Below are positions 9,535 through 18,960 of a stretch of 20,213 nt of DNA, piece after piece. This DNA is from Apostichopus parvimensis. Lineage: Eukaryota > Echinodermata > Holothuroidea > Aspidochirotida > Stichopodidae. The notes under the pieces were generated by a model that saw only the letters and a program-made list of their open reading frames with translations, was not told the origin of the DNA and made no database searches. The stretch's first letter is position 1, and every line of letters starts with the position of its first letter. The translations under genes and the position numbers were made by a program. The stretch covers positions 55,553 to 75,765 of the forward strand of contig KN883531.1 in the NCBI GenBank assembly GCA_000934455.1, read 5' to 3'.

Positions 9535-9646
9535 GTACTTTGTTGGAATCAACCCACCCACATCAGGAAAAAGTAGGAAATCCTCAGCCATCAATCCCAA
9601 AGTGTTGTCTCTTTTGGGACATATCAAGGATGAGTCAACAAAGTAA
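9535..9646 (+). pseudogene. Terminal coding exon of the captured gene fragment
   Basis: The single leading G completes the split codon (AG + G, Arg) from 8530. The joined reading is FIQ-R-YFVGINPPTSGK, followed by SSAINPKVLSLLGHIKDE and a TAA stop at 9644-9646. The match in phase and the sensible FIQRYFVGINP junction are strong support that these two exons belong together. INPKVLSLL-type endings are what I recall for the same uncharacterised family. The G-run in its acceptor and the upstream frameshift suggest that it no longer makes the ancestral protein. Confidence 0.65.
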
Positions 9647-10817
9647 AAAAAATCAAACAGTGTACTATGGTGATCAGTGGACTTATTTCGAGTTTAGTGA
9701 CTACAGGAACCATTTAGAAATGTTTGTTTTTTTGTTGCATTCAACTCATTAAAAATAAAAGTTAAGATGGTTGCTTTTGGCAGGAACCTCAATGTCGCCT
9801 TTAGCCACTCATAGTGTTCCCTTCATGTATATAGACAATCAGCTTATATGTAAGGAACGTTCATGTGGATGCTGTTTTTATGAACTACGAGCAGTACACA
9901 GACCTAAAACAATCTGCACACCAATCTCCATATTCTGTGTCTCTAAAGCAGAATGGTTTCAGATGAAATTTTGTTTTAGATAATTAAAGAGAACTGAAAT
10001 CTATGCATTTTCATGGGCTTTGCACACAGATCCTTCTTACAATTTTTGAGGTACCAGCAGTTGAGTTTATCACATTTTCTACCTAAAGTGGACTTGAAGC
10101 AAGCAGGAGATGAGACTGTAGAGTCTGTTTAAGGAATTCTATTCATTCATGTTGGGATGTTATTCAGATGCATAAAGTATTGCTTAATATGAATTACTTC
10201 TACTAACACTATATTATTACACCTGCCTGCTTTAAGTTCACTTTTGATAGTTAATGTGACACCTTCTATGACCTTACATTTCAAATTGCCCAAAGAAATT
10301 GACTGCAAATTTGTGCCCCCTTCTATCCTCACCCTAGAGTGCTATTCAATTAAAGAAAATTTCATCAGGTGGATTTCCTGATCATAGCATGCATTAAGGA
10401 AGTAGCCACGAAATGAAACTTCTGATAAGTTAGTATACATGGTTACAAGGACAATGGGTTCATGTTCACACCAGTGCTCATGCACATTGGACCATTCTTT
10501 AAATGGTGAAATGTTTGAACTTTTTTGTTTTGGTGAGTTTATAGTATGTGATATTATTTAAACAATTTCATTTAAAAAAAAGGTGGGATTACAGTGTGTA
10601 ATGCCACAAAACTCTACTAACGTATGCTAAACTATTACTGTGTGTAATGTAGGGTCTATAGAAATAGCACTGCCTAAAAATTAAGACCAAGTTTTCCCTC
10701 TCCCCATCCCCTACCCTAGTGAAATACTCCTTCATCAAATAATTCTTCATGTACTTGTACATGTACATGTAAGAATATCCAGTTCTGGCTGGAATTAATA
10801 TTTCAGTCTTAGTATTC

Positions 10818-10945
10818 ATAGACATCTGTGGCTGGTTTGGAATTGACAGGGCCTGAAGTTTATAATGGCATGCACCATTTTTTTCCAAAATTGGAGTTTA
10901 AGTTACTTCCTTGTTGATTTACTGAGTTTAATGTTTTTAGTTTCC
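10818..10945 (+). repeat. Diverged direct repeat inside the insert, copy 1
   Basis: Shares CTGGTTTG, GGCCTGAAGTTT, GAAGTTTAAGTT-like and CTTGTTG...GAGTTT..TGTTT.TAG words in the same order as 11625-11790. This looks like an old tandem or segmental duplication in the 3'-UTR-like region. Confidence 0.55.
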
Positions 10946-11624
10946 AATTTTACATTTTAATTGCAGAAATGGTTGCATGTTCATTATATCATGGCTCATC
11001 TTTATATGAACATGTTTGAAAAGCTGTGTAATAATAATTTAAAGTTTGAAGCTTATAACATCAGTTAGCCCTTAGCCTTCCATGAAATAAGGGTTTGGCT
11101 AATGATGAGGAGGCACTTAATGATTTGTTTTCCATTTGAAATGCCCACTTTGGGATAGTTTCAGAGTATTTGTCTCCCATAATGGGGTCTTTCCACTTCA
11201 TGGGTTGGAAAATAATGTTTGAACTGATTTAGAGAAGATGATCATATAGTTGTTGTTTAATAGTTGGTCATAAGCCACATGCCTTGACCAACTCTATGGA
11301 GATTTTTTACTACTGTGAGGAGGCTGACATAATATAGTATATGATTGTAAATACGTAACAACGATATTAAAGTATGAAAAATCTTACTTTAGCTTAATAT
11401 TCAGTGAAGAGCTTTTTTCAATATATGCCATTTAGAAAGTTTATAATTGCAATCAGTTTACAAAATTAATGGTCACATAGTTTGTTGGTTTTTTGGGCAA
11501 CTTAATTAGCCCTAACCAAAGATAACAACAAATGAAGTAGCTTTCAAGGTATTGCTTTTGGTGTAAGGTGATCTTACCACCTCTTGAGAACAGTTGCAAA
11601 ACCTGTATCTCTTATTGTTCCTAT

Positions 11625-11790
11625 ACAGACTTTTGTAACTGGTTTGTAATTGCCTTGGCCTGAAGTTTGTGATATCAGTCACCAGTCTTTTCTCAAATGT
11701 TGAAAAGTAGAATTATTGCTTCAGTGTTGAAGTTTAAGTTCTCTACTTGTTGTTTTATAATTGAGTTTTTATGTTTCTAGTATCTACTTA
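11625..11790 (+). repeat. Diverged direct repeat inside the insert, copy 2
   Basis: Partner of 10818-10945, about 800 bp downstream and with small insertions. Alignment was by eye only. Confidence 0.55.
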
Positions 11791-12134
11791 AGAAGCTTTT
11801 AGTTTTAGTGAAGTGATTAAAAGTGATAGGTTAAAAGCACCTTTGTATGTGCATGTTTTTGGGGAAGACCTCACTCCAAGATGAATGAAGAAGTTGTGTA
11901 AATAAAGGGTGAAAATAAACATGAGCATTTCAACGTACTTCTACCGTGTATTTTTGGCGTATTCCGTAAGTATGTACTTTCTTTTTGTAGAAACCTTGCC
12001 GTAAACTAAGACCGATAAAACCCATCAATTTATTTTAATAGTCAATATCTAATATCGACACTTATGTTTCTTTTTTATGCAGATGATAAATCATTAAGAA
12101 TTCACATAGAAAACTTGTTAAAGGACATATGTTG

Positions 12135-12420
12135 GTAGTAAAACACGTTAAAAGCGTCTGTAAAAAAAAACCTGAACAATTAACATCAAAATCTTGTAAA
12201 AAAAAATAGAATTTAGAAGTAAAACGCGTTAAAACCGTCTGTAAAAAAGCAGACATAAATTGTAATTTTATCAGACGATTTGGTAAATTTACTGAACAAT
12301 TAACATCGAAAACTTGTAAAAAGACAGAATTTGGGAGTAAAACGCGAGAAAACTGCTAAAAGAAAGCAGATGTTTTATGTTAATCTATTTAACAGAATAT
12401 TCTTGTAAAACTTTTAACTG
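12135..12420. repeat. Subterminal tandem repeats of the insert's right end
   Basis: The word G(T/A/G)AGTAAAACRCG starts at 12135, 12216 and 12334 (spacing 81 and 118 bp). It is followed each time by a CTG/CTGC-plus-A-run word; AACAATTAACATC.AAA.CTTGTAAAAA comes between units. The second unit carries an extra stretch of about 37 bp. Subterminal tandem repeats are often transposase-binding sites, which is only a suggestion here. Confidence 0.7.
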
Positions 12421-12479
12421 GAAAAATATGTAAAAATAAAACATTATTTTCCAGTAAATTCCTCTTTGGTTGTCTGCAA

Positions 12480-12532
12480 AAAATAACAGGAAACGATTGG
12501 AAACTTTTTTTTCAATCGTTTTCTGTTATTTT
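12480..12532. repeat. Subterminal hairpin near the insert's right end
   Basis: Arms 12480-12499 and 12513-12532 are reverse complements at 19 of 20 positions with a 13-nt loop. The arm contains AAAATAACAG, also echoed in the left terminal region (CTGTTATTTTAC at about 8194). Confidence 0.85.
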
Positions 12533-12554
12533 ACATAATTTTGATTTAACAGTG

Positions 12555-12625
12555 TAGCGTTTAGCTGGTGAAAATTTCTATCTAGGCTTAGAGACCACAT
12601 TACTTTTGCGATATAGTGTGTAAGT
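12555..12625. repeat. Dispersed repeat, left copy, second half
   Basis: TAGCGTTTAGCTGGTGAAA... and TTAGAGACCACATTACTTTT match 13459-13528, continuing the repeat interrupted at 7949. Confidence 0.85.
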
Positions 12626-13287
12626 CAATGGGGCTTTTAATGGGCGTATGCTAGGTTTTATCCATTATTTTCATTTATATTTTAAATAAATGAAGGGATT
12701 ATCGTTGTTTACAAAACTTATTCTAACTAAGGATAAACCTGATATGAGAAAAACCTTCGCAGAAATGAGAAAACCAATCAAAGATGACATAGTCTAGTGA
12801 GATATATTTAGCCGTGGGATACACCTTCAGTACAAACTGGCTGCCTAGTAAATTTGATCGAAATTCAAATCCAGACGCCGGATCAACTAGTGCTGGTCCT
12901 AAATTACTCTTCAACTTCAGTAAAGACAGATCAAATGGATACTCACATGGGCGACCGGCAAAAATGTTCTTTTCTGTCTCCAGACGATAGTAAAATCAAA
13001 TTGTTGATTGGTGGTAAGAAATGGCACATTCGGTTAAGCACGTACTTCCTGACAACTGTGTCGCAGTTAAAAATTGGCTGCAAATACGTGAACGTGGCAT
13101 ATGCATATCTATATAAATCCGCCTGGAAAAGTGCCAAATAGCAGCAGGAGCACATTTTTTGGGGATATGCTCTCAATCAGGATCTGGTTTTTGTGGCTTG
13201 CGTGTTGAAGAGCACGAATGGAAGTACATGTGGTGCAAAGGGTTGGTAAATAAGGGCAATTTAAGCTTTCAGGAGCAGCGTACGAAT
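12626..13287. other. Unassigned sequence
   Basis: No feature that I can support. Overlapping frames of 95 aa (plus, 12854-13141) and 77 aa (minus, 12943-13176) show no recognisable motif and no splice context. Confidence 0.4.
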
Positions 13288-13378
13288 ATTGTTTACTACT
13301 GAGTAAAGCGGTTTGTTTACAAGTGACGAAAACGTCAGGCTCTCATTGCAAAAAATCTGCATGGTCATGATACGGAAA

Positions 13379-13408
13379 ATTTATGGTGCCATGAATGGCA
13401 CCATAAAT
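13379..13408. repeat. Perfect 14-bp palindrome with 2-bp centre
   Basis: ATTTATGGTGCCAT, GA, then its exact reverse complement. The left repeat copy (about 7900-7930) has only the first arm, so the second arm looks like a templated inverted insertion. Confidence 0.9.
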
Positions 13409-13416
13409 AACTTGTC

Positions 13417-13466
13417 AGCTATCCAGTGATGGGTAGCATTTAGCTATCCAGTGATAGGTAGCGTTT
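13417..13466. repeat. 25-bp tandem duplication at the empty site
   Basis: Two units of AGCTATCCAGTGAT(G/A)GGTAGC(A/G)TTT, differing at two bases. Each contains the GGTAGC target context. Confidence 0.9.
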
Positions 13467-13530
13467 AGCTAGTGAAACTTTTATCTAGACTTAGAGACCA
13501 CATTACTTTTGTGATTTAGTGTCATTTACA

Positions 13531-15350
13531 TGGGCTGGTATAACACAATTGCCTAGTCTTCAAAAGTCCATCTCCAACATCAATCAGGGACATGCATATT
13601 TTAGCCAAGATTTTGGACGGTGTAGTCATACAGCATTAGTTCTATACTAATGAATGGTCACCCCCCCCCCCCTCCACCCACCCTCAACTTCTTTAAATTT
13701 TACTTGTGCTTAGAAGAGTATCCCAAATGGGCTTTAGAACTTTTCAATTCGAGTGTTTTGAAGTAGAAAAAAAATGACTACTTGAAAAAAACATATTTAA
13801 GTCTTTGTAGCTGTTACGTCATTCAGAAGAAGACATAAAAAACTAAATATTATCATACTGCATCAGCAGGGAAAACCAATATTTTTTCTTTGTACTCTTT
13901 AAAAGTCGTTATCAGTATTGCCCCCAAATATGGTAGGTAAAAAGTCAAATAACGGCAATGTCTCACATTTCAACTGTATTTTACTTCCATTGTAAAAAAA
14001 GTTGACCCATCCTGAGATATTTAATTATCTGTTTAAATAGCTAGAAATAATTTGGAGTATCAGAGCCTCTGGGAAAGTACTGTTGACAAATTCCCAGCAA
14101 TTGTTAGCATGCTAAAAGTAATAGTGTTCATATGTATAATTCGGCTAATTCACATCAGTTCTTTTCAGTACCTAAATGTTACCATTGTTGTATTTTTGTA
14201 TAGCGCCACCATTTCGTGACTCGTTTGGCTCGTTAATAGTTTATTAAAACACTAATTAGGGTTGCTCATCATATCTTAATGAAGTTGTGTATGTTATTCA
14301 TTAAATAATCTAAAAATGGCATTAAGTTACAAATCGCTTCCAAATTTAGTAAGAGAGAGATAACTAGAGTGAGAGAGGGCTGAAAATACCAAAATTAAGT
14401 TTTCATTGTAATTATTTTACGTATGAATTTGTGATGTACAGTGAACCTTCACATATCATGTCTTTGTCTTAAACAGTCAAGGGTCAGCAACTATAAAACT
14501 CAAAATTAAGTTTTCCCTTCCTTAGGCAATTCAACTTAATTTGACCACGGAAATTGTGAAGACAGTATAAGAATGTAAGTACCTCATTGCTTACTAACGC
14601 ATATATAGGATGTAATACTATAGTTGAACTTCGACTGCTGATTATGATGGGGATTGGTGAAGAGAAGAGGGTGGGGTGGGATGGGGAAGGGGTTGGCTGA
14701 GGGAGATTTGTTTTCCTGAATTTGATTCTAATACTGTAAAAAGGTCTTTACAACATATTTTCTGCTTATTATCAAAAAGATATATCCTGGTATTCAACCC
14801 TATTTAGGGTCGGCAAGACGTTCCAGAGGGTCGCCAAAACTTCGGGAGAAAAATAAATTGATGTGTCTGCTCATCTCTAAAGGTTAACCCATTTTGATTT
14901 AATAACAACAACTCAACTAAAACATGTTCTGTTAAATTCATATAAACAACACAGCACCTTTGAATGACATTCAGTACCATTTGTCCTTGACAAAATGTGT
15001 AACGAATCACAAATTGTAAGTATGTTCAATAAGGAACCAATCTCACGGTCTGTATGGCTATATGTGGCCCAGCCAATTGATTGAAGACGCTGAAATGTTT
15101 CAAGAAAATAAAGTGGTATAGAAAAACCATTTGAACTATTGGCAGTGTATTGACGGTCTTCAACAAATCGAAATTAATTTTGTAGGCCTACCTAAAATCA
15201 TCATGTTATAGTCCGCGACGAGCCAACAGATAAATATATTCTAACACTGTAGTAAATCACCTGCTGAACTTCGAGTCCGCGCCCGCTAACTTCACATCGA
15301 TCGTAACTATCAAAACAAATTGGGTCTAGGCCTAGGATAGTATTGGTTTC
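13531..15350. other. Intergenic sequence upstream of the LRR gene
   Basis: No gene recognised. A C12 run lies at 13661-13672, and a G-rich purine patch (repeated GGGTGGGG-type words) at about 14641-14710 could form quadruplexes. The stretch 15200-15350 has scattered CpG and may hold the promoter or 5' UTR of the LRR gene, but I see no TATA box. Confidence 0.45.
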
Positions 15351-15476
15351 ACTGTTGTGTTACTGTTAATATACTATGAGTTTTACGATAGCCTAATGTC
15401 ATTTATAAACCAACTCAACATAATTTATCAAGGTCCAGTTACAGTTCATAAGACGATTATTCCTTTAAACGTTATC

Positions 15477-15943
15477 ATGTCAATACAAGGCAAAGAGCTC
15501 TTTCAGATACCGGATTGGATAAATAGCGATGGTCGTAAGACAGTGACGGTTACTAAAGTTAAACCTAGGACTAACGTTAGGTCTAATGTTAATGTTGTTA
15601 AGGTTAGGCCAAACTCTAAGTCTAACCATAGCCCAAACGTTAGGATAGCCACTAAAGAAGTGAATACACGCAATGTTGATTCAAGGCCAACCTCGGTGCA
15701 AGATAAGTTATCAAGAAATAGTCATCACATAAAAACTGTTACTTCTGCAGGAGGACGTAGTTTTGGAGTTCGTTCTAGAGTGCATGATACTGATAAGAAG
15801 TCAGACACGAGACTCCAGGGCCAGAGATTTGCACAAAGAGCAAGGTTGCACAAGACTGATTATGAACATGGCACAAACAAGAACTCAAGACTCAACAGGG
15901 TTGAAAATACCAAAGAGACCAAGGAGGATAATACTAGTGGACA
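15477..15943 (+). CDS. LRR protein gene, exon 1 (N-terminal basic region)
   Basis: The proposed start is ATG 15477 (A at -3); an in-frame ATG at 15396 is an alternative. The 155 complete codons begin MSIQGKELFQIPDWI. They continue as a low-complexity region rich in Lys, Arg, Asn, Ser and Thr (VTVTKVKPRTNVRSNVNVVK and similar), probably disordered. The exon ends at ACA|GTAAGTA (15943/15944) in phase 2, after two bases of a Gln codon completed by the first base of exon 2. Gene identity is not recognised; the downstream exons show that it is an SDS22-type LRR protein. Confidence 0.7.
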
Positions 15944-16390
15944 GTAAGTATCCTGAGAAGAGTTGTGGAAATATAGAATACCCCACAGCCTACTTTTTTT
16001 TACTGGGATCAGATTGGGTGGGGAAATCAGTATTAGGCTAGGCCAAGATATATGAGGGCCCATGCCCACTTCATAAATGCTGAAAAATTGGAAACAACAT
16101 ATCTTCCTGACAATACTGTATGTGGATATCATTATAAGATATTTAATAACTATTTAATGCTAAATTGAGAAAAATTGACAATTCTTCCAAATGTAGTACT
16201 TAACAAGATATTTTTTTGCAATGGCTCATATTTTCATGAATCTGTGCCATATCATATTGTAGCCTGTACATATTAGCTTATGCACGTTACAGAATACACA
16301 CTATTGATTTGGCAGACCTATAAACTTGTTTTTACAATTAATGTACGCTTTTTATTAAACAATGATATTCTTTTCTCCTTGTGTCTTCAG
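15944..16390 (+). other. LRR gene intron 1
   Basis: Starts GTAAGTA and ends TTTTCTCCTTGTGTCTTCAG, a strong acceptor. Small frames inside it have no support. Confidence 0.7.
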
Positions 16391-16544
16391 GAATGCTGTA
16401 AACAATGTTGGTGTTGACTCTGACAGTGACACTGAGATGTGTGAAGAGATTGAATCAGATAGAGTACTTTTCATTGACCAAAATTCAACAGTTAATCTGG
16501 ATGATGAGGCAGAAAACACAGGCTTAATTTCTCCAAATGATGTG
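16391..16544 (+). CDS. LRR protein gene, exon 2 (acidic region)
   Basis: The first base completes CAG (Gln) from exon 1. The frame then reads NAVNNVGVDSDSDTEMCEEI and continues with more Asp/Glu, so the charge switches from basic to acidic. It stays open to a TAA at 16618, so the donor must lie before that. The best is GTG|GTTAGT at 16545 (phase 0); GTAATA at 16560 and GTGGCT at 16569 are also phase 0 and would add a few residues. The exact 3' end is therefore uncertain. Confidence 0.65.
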
Positions 16545-17072
16545 GTTAGTTCTCAACCTGTAATAGAGGTGGCTGCAACCAAACTGAATCCAACAGTCAT
16601 CGGCAGTTTGCATAAATAACTAAGATTTATTCATCAACACTTAGTCTGTAAAAACTAGTCCTAAAATGAATGTTTTTAATTAAAATCATTGATCTACTTT
16701 TGCTACTTTTCTGCAAGATCTGGATCTGAAACTTTGGGGTGTGTTTCTTGACAACCTGAAGTAATAAAAAATATTTTGAAATTACGTTTTCTTAAGATAG
16801 TGTGACACCTAAAGTCACATTTGATTCCATAGGTCAAACTCAAAAGGTTGTGTTTTCCCAACTGGCAGTCGACAGATTCCAGAGTATACCTACCCAGTTT
16901 AAATTTACTAAAAATAACACAGCCTTGCATATCACTGCAGACTAGAAGTAGATGCTTTGATAATATTTGCCTTGATTTTTTGTTGTTGGTGTATATGTGA
17001 TGATTTTCCTTTGTGTCATATAATCACATCTTAGCTAAATTTATCCTATTTTATTTCTTCCTACACCTGTAG
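16545..17072 (+). other. LRR gene intron 2
   Basis: Ends CTTCCTACACCTGTAG, a good acceptor. No gene seen inside. Confidence 0.6.
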
Positions 17073-17162
17073 ATGTTTTCCAGTGGTGCTTCAAGTTGTG
17101 ACTCTGTCTTTGAGGTCGACCTCCACTCGCAAGCTTTAGCCAAGATTGAGAATCTCTCAAAG
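17073..17162 (+). CDS. LRR protein gene, exon 3 (start of leucine-rich repeats)
   Basis: Thirty codons in phase 0 at both ends. After a Ser-rich linker comes FEVDLHSQALAKIENLSK, the first 22-residue SDS22-type repeat. The donor is AAG|GTACAG at 17163. An in-frame ATG is its first codon, so a shorter isoform starting here is possible but not shown. Confidence 0.8.
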
Positions 17163-17853
17163 GTACAGAAGATTGAAAAAAGCTTTAAAATCTAAGTATT
17201 ACACATAGTTCTAATATAAAGGAAGTTGAAGAGTTCCAAACCTCAGGTTCTGATTTGGATAGCTAATACACAATAATCAATTGTTTATAAAAAAACCTAC
17301 TTGCGAGTTTTTCATCTTTAATACCTGGAATGTTATGCACAAGAAATTTTGAGTTTCTCATTGCTTTTAGAGAGTGAATAGCAACAGTATATAGTACAGT
17401 TTGAGTCTAACACCAAGACAGAAATGGCAGGAAGCAGGTTTGTGCTACAGTTCAGAGATGTGCGATGCTTTATGCTTTTGACCGTTATGTTAGAAAAATT
17501 AGCAATGCAAAATTTTGGAATATTAATAAAGGTACATGACGGGGTCATACCATGTTTGCCTGTGATTGGTTGGCCAGAAATGGATACAGAATTATCAGTC
17601 TAGGTTAACCTCCTAGATGTAGGCAACTTTAACAATGTAGGAACCACCTATTTGTCTTTTCTGCATAACATAGAACTTAACTGTTTTTTTCTTCTTCAGG
17701 GAAATAGCCTACACTCTGAACTCTCAAATTAGACTGATAAATCTTAACACACTACTTCTATTTACCTTGTCCTATAAAATACTGCTCCTTGCCTTTAGAA
17801 ATATGTGCAGGTATCCATGGTTTGGTGTTTTTTTTTCTTTGTATCTTTTGCAG
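17163..17853 (+). other. LRR gene intron 3
   Basis: Bounded by GTACAG and TATCTTTTGCAG. A second acceptor-like site (TTCTTCTTCAG, 17699) is followed by an early in-frame stop, so I treat it as a decoy. Confidence 0.65.
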
Positions 17854-17925
17854 TTTACCAAGCTCAGAACATTAGATCTCTCCTGCAACAGAATATCAAA
17901 GATTGAAAACTTAAATCAAAACAAG
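17854..17925 (+). CDS. LRR protein gene, exon 4 (leucine-rich repeat)
   Basis: Twenty-four codons, phase 0 at both ends: FTKLRTLDLSCNRISKIENL and four further residues. This is a canonical LxxLxLxxNxIxxIxxL repeat. The donor is AAG|GTAAGG. SDS22-type repeats form curved protein-binding surfaces in phosphatase-1, ciliary and centrosomal proteins; which of these applies is unknown. Confidence 0.85.
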
Positions 17926-18497
17926 GTAAGGTTACATTACAGGACCTGGCTTTGTATTGTTGATGACTTCCTGCAGTCCTACTGTATATTGACATCATTG
18001 GCACCACACTGGTGTTGGTTTGGTGCAGTGTTGGTGTTGTCCCATACTGATATTATGAGCATTGTTTTGGTGCAGTGTTGGTGTTGTCACATATTGACAT
18101 TTATTATTAGTTGTTTGCTGTGTTGATTCCAAAGGTATTGTCCAATTTCCCTTCCCCAGAAGGCCCTCTCATGAATATTTCAAATATGTTAATACATAAG
18201 GGGAAAGTTAGTCTGTTTGTGTTTCATACAAAGCAAAAGTTACTGTTGAATTTAAAGTGGGCAAATAATAATAATAGAACTACATTAAATAACCTCTCAA
18301 ATGAACATTTCATTATTTCAGTCTGTTCTTATTTAATCTATGAGGGTAAAGGTACTATTTCCTCTGGATAAATTACACATAACTGTACCACATGGTGTGG
18401 GTATGGTACCAGAAGTTATTTTTTCACCATAAAAAGCCACCCATTCATCAGCATATTAATACCATAATTTCCTCTTTTTTCAATTTTTAACCGACAG
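17926..18497 (+). other. LRR gene intron 4
   Basis: Starts GTAAGG and ends TTTTTAACCGACAG. It contains a 46-bp tandem duplication at 18019-18110. No other feature seen. Confidence 0.65.
18019..18110. repeat. 46-bp tandem duplication in intron 4
   Basis: TTTGGTGCAGTGTTGGTGTT followed by GTC.CATA.TGA.ATT occurs at 18019 and 18065, nearly identical over two units. Confidence 0.85.
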
Positions 18498-18556
18498 GAA
18501 CTGAAAGAATTGAAGCTGTATGATAATAAAATTTCTGAAATAAAAGGATTGGAAAG
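18498..18556 (+). CDS. LRR protein gene, exon 5 (leucine-rich repeat; gene continues past the window)
   Basis: Reads ELKELKLYDNKISEIKGLE plus two bases of a split codon (phase 2), ending AAAG|GTATGA at 18557. It continues the SDS22-type repeat series of exons 3-4 in register. No later exon is visible in the remaining 1.65 kb, so the C-terminal part of the protein lies outside. Confidence 0.8.
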
Positions 18557-18573
18557 GTATGAAATTATTTTTT

Positions 18574-18600
18574 GGTTACGATGCCGAAGGCTCGGTAACC
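18574..18600. repeat. Imperfect palindrome just after exon 5
   Basis: Arms GGTTACGATGCC and GGCTCGGTAACC pair at 9 of 12 positions around GAA. It lies 17 nt downstream of the exon 5 donor, perhaps as the edge of a dispersed repeat. Confidence 0.7.
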
Positions 18601-18643
18601 TTTGCAATCATGCTGGCATGTGTGTGTGTGTGTATGTGACGGC

Positions 18644-18960
18644 CATGCTTGGTAGGTAGATGCCCCATGATGTGTAGATGTGCTCTTTTACTTGTGGTTC
18701 CCCATCTTATGAATATTAATGAGTTTGCCGGGCTTAACGTAAAATTCATAAAATCAATATCTCTTCAACAGTGTGTCCAATTTAGTTCATAATTGGTATG
18801 GTGATGTAACTACATAGTAAGTATATGCTCATTGCAACAACAACTTTGACCTCATTAATATTCATGAGTTGCTGGGGCTTAATGGAGAAAAAGTTGAATC
18901 AATGTCATACTTGGTACATAGATGCCCAATGATCGAAATAGGTGGAGGTCAACGGGTGTC
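18644..18960. repeat. Diverged tandem units of about 120-145 bp
   Basis: CAT(G/A/-)CTTGGTA....GATG-type words start at 18644, about 18788 and 18906. The partner word ATTAATGAGTT..C.GGGCTTAA recurs near 18715 and 18860. The units are strongly diverged. Confidence 0.55.

Larger units (their letters stand above)
9647..11925 (+). other. 3'-UTR-like tail of the captured gene fragment
   Basis: About 2.3 kb without credible coding sequence follows the stop codon. An AATAAA lies early (about 9750), and two more occur near the end (11901-11906 and 11914-11919), just before the element's AT-rich right terminal region. This would fit capture of the whole 3' end of a gene including its poly(A) site. A palindromic GTACATGTACATGTA lies at about 10756-10772. 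Confidence 0.45.
7950..12554. mobile_element. 4,605-bp DNA-transposon-like insert at a TA target, carrying a gene fragment
   Basis: The left end begins CACTGTTAAAAATATC and the right end finishes GATTTAACAGTG, a perfect 10-bp terminal inverted repeat (CACTGTTAAA). Each end is bordered by TA. The repeat copy at 13288-13530 has a single TA at the homologous place, so it acts as an empty site. A TA duplication fits Tc1/mariner-type or ISL2EU-type elements; superfamily is not settled. Terminal regions (about 7950-8340 and 12060-12554) are AT-rich with CTGTTATTTTAC-type words and hairpins. The middle is unlike a transposase gene and instead holds the 3' end of a spliced gene. No transposase is visible, so the element looks non-autonomous. 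Confidence 0.8.
13288..13530. repeat. Dispersed repeat, right copy (uninterrupted)
   Basis: Full-length counterpart of 7811-7949 plus 12555-12625. It preserves the empty integration site of the 4.6-kb insert (GGTAGCGTTTAGCT at about 13457-13470). It has gained a palindromic insertion and a 25-bp duplication of its own. Confidence 0.85.

Noticed and set aside
12062..12256. 64-aa minus-strand frame with internal repeats
   Set aside because: It is explained by the subterminal tandem repeats of the 4.6-kb element.
12854..13176. Overlapping 95-aa and 77-aa frames
   Set aside because: There is no motif, codon pattern or splice signal to favour either strand.
7811..13530. The two flanking dispersed repeats as LTRs of one retroelement
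   Set aside because: The left copy is itself split by the insert; its second half lies inside the supposed element, right next to the insert's TIR.
17700..17790. Alternative exon after the strong acceptor at 17699
   Set aside because: It meets an early stop and has no good donor.
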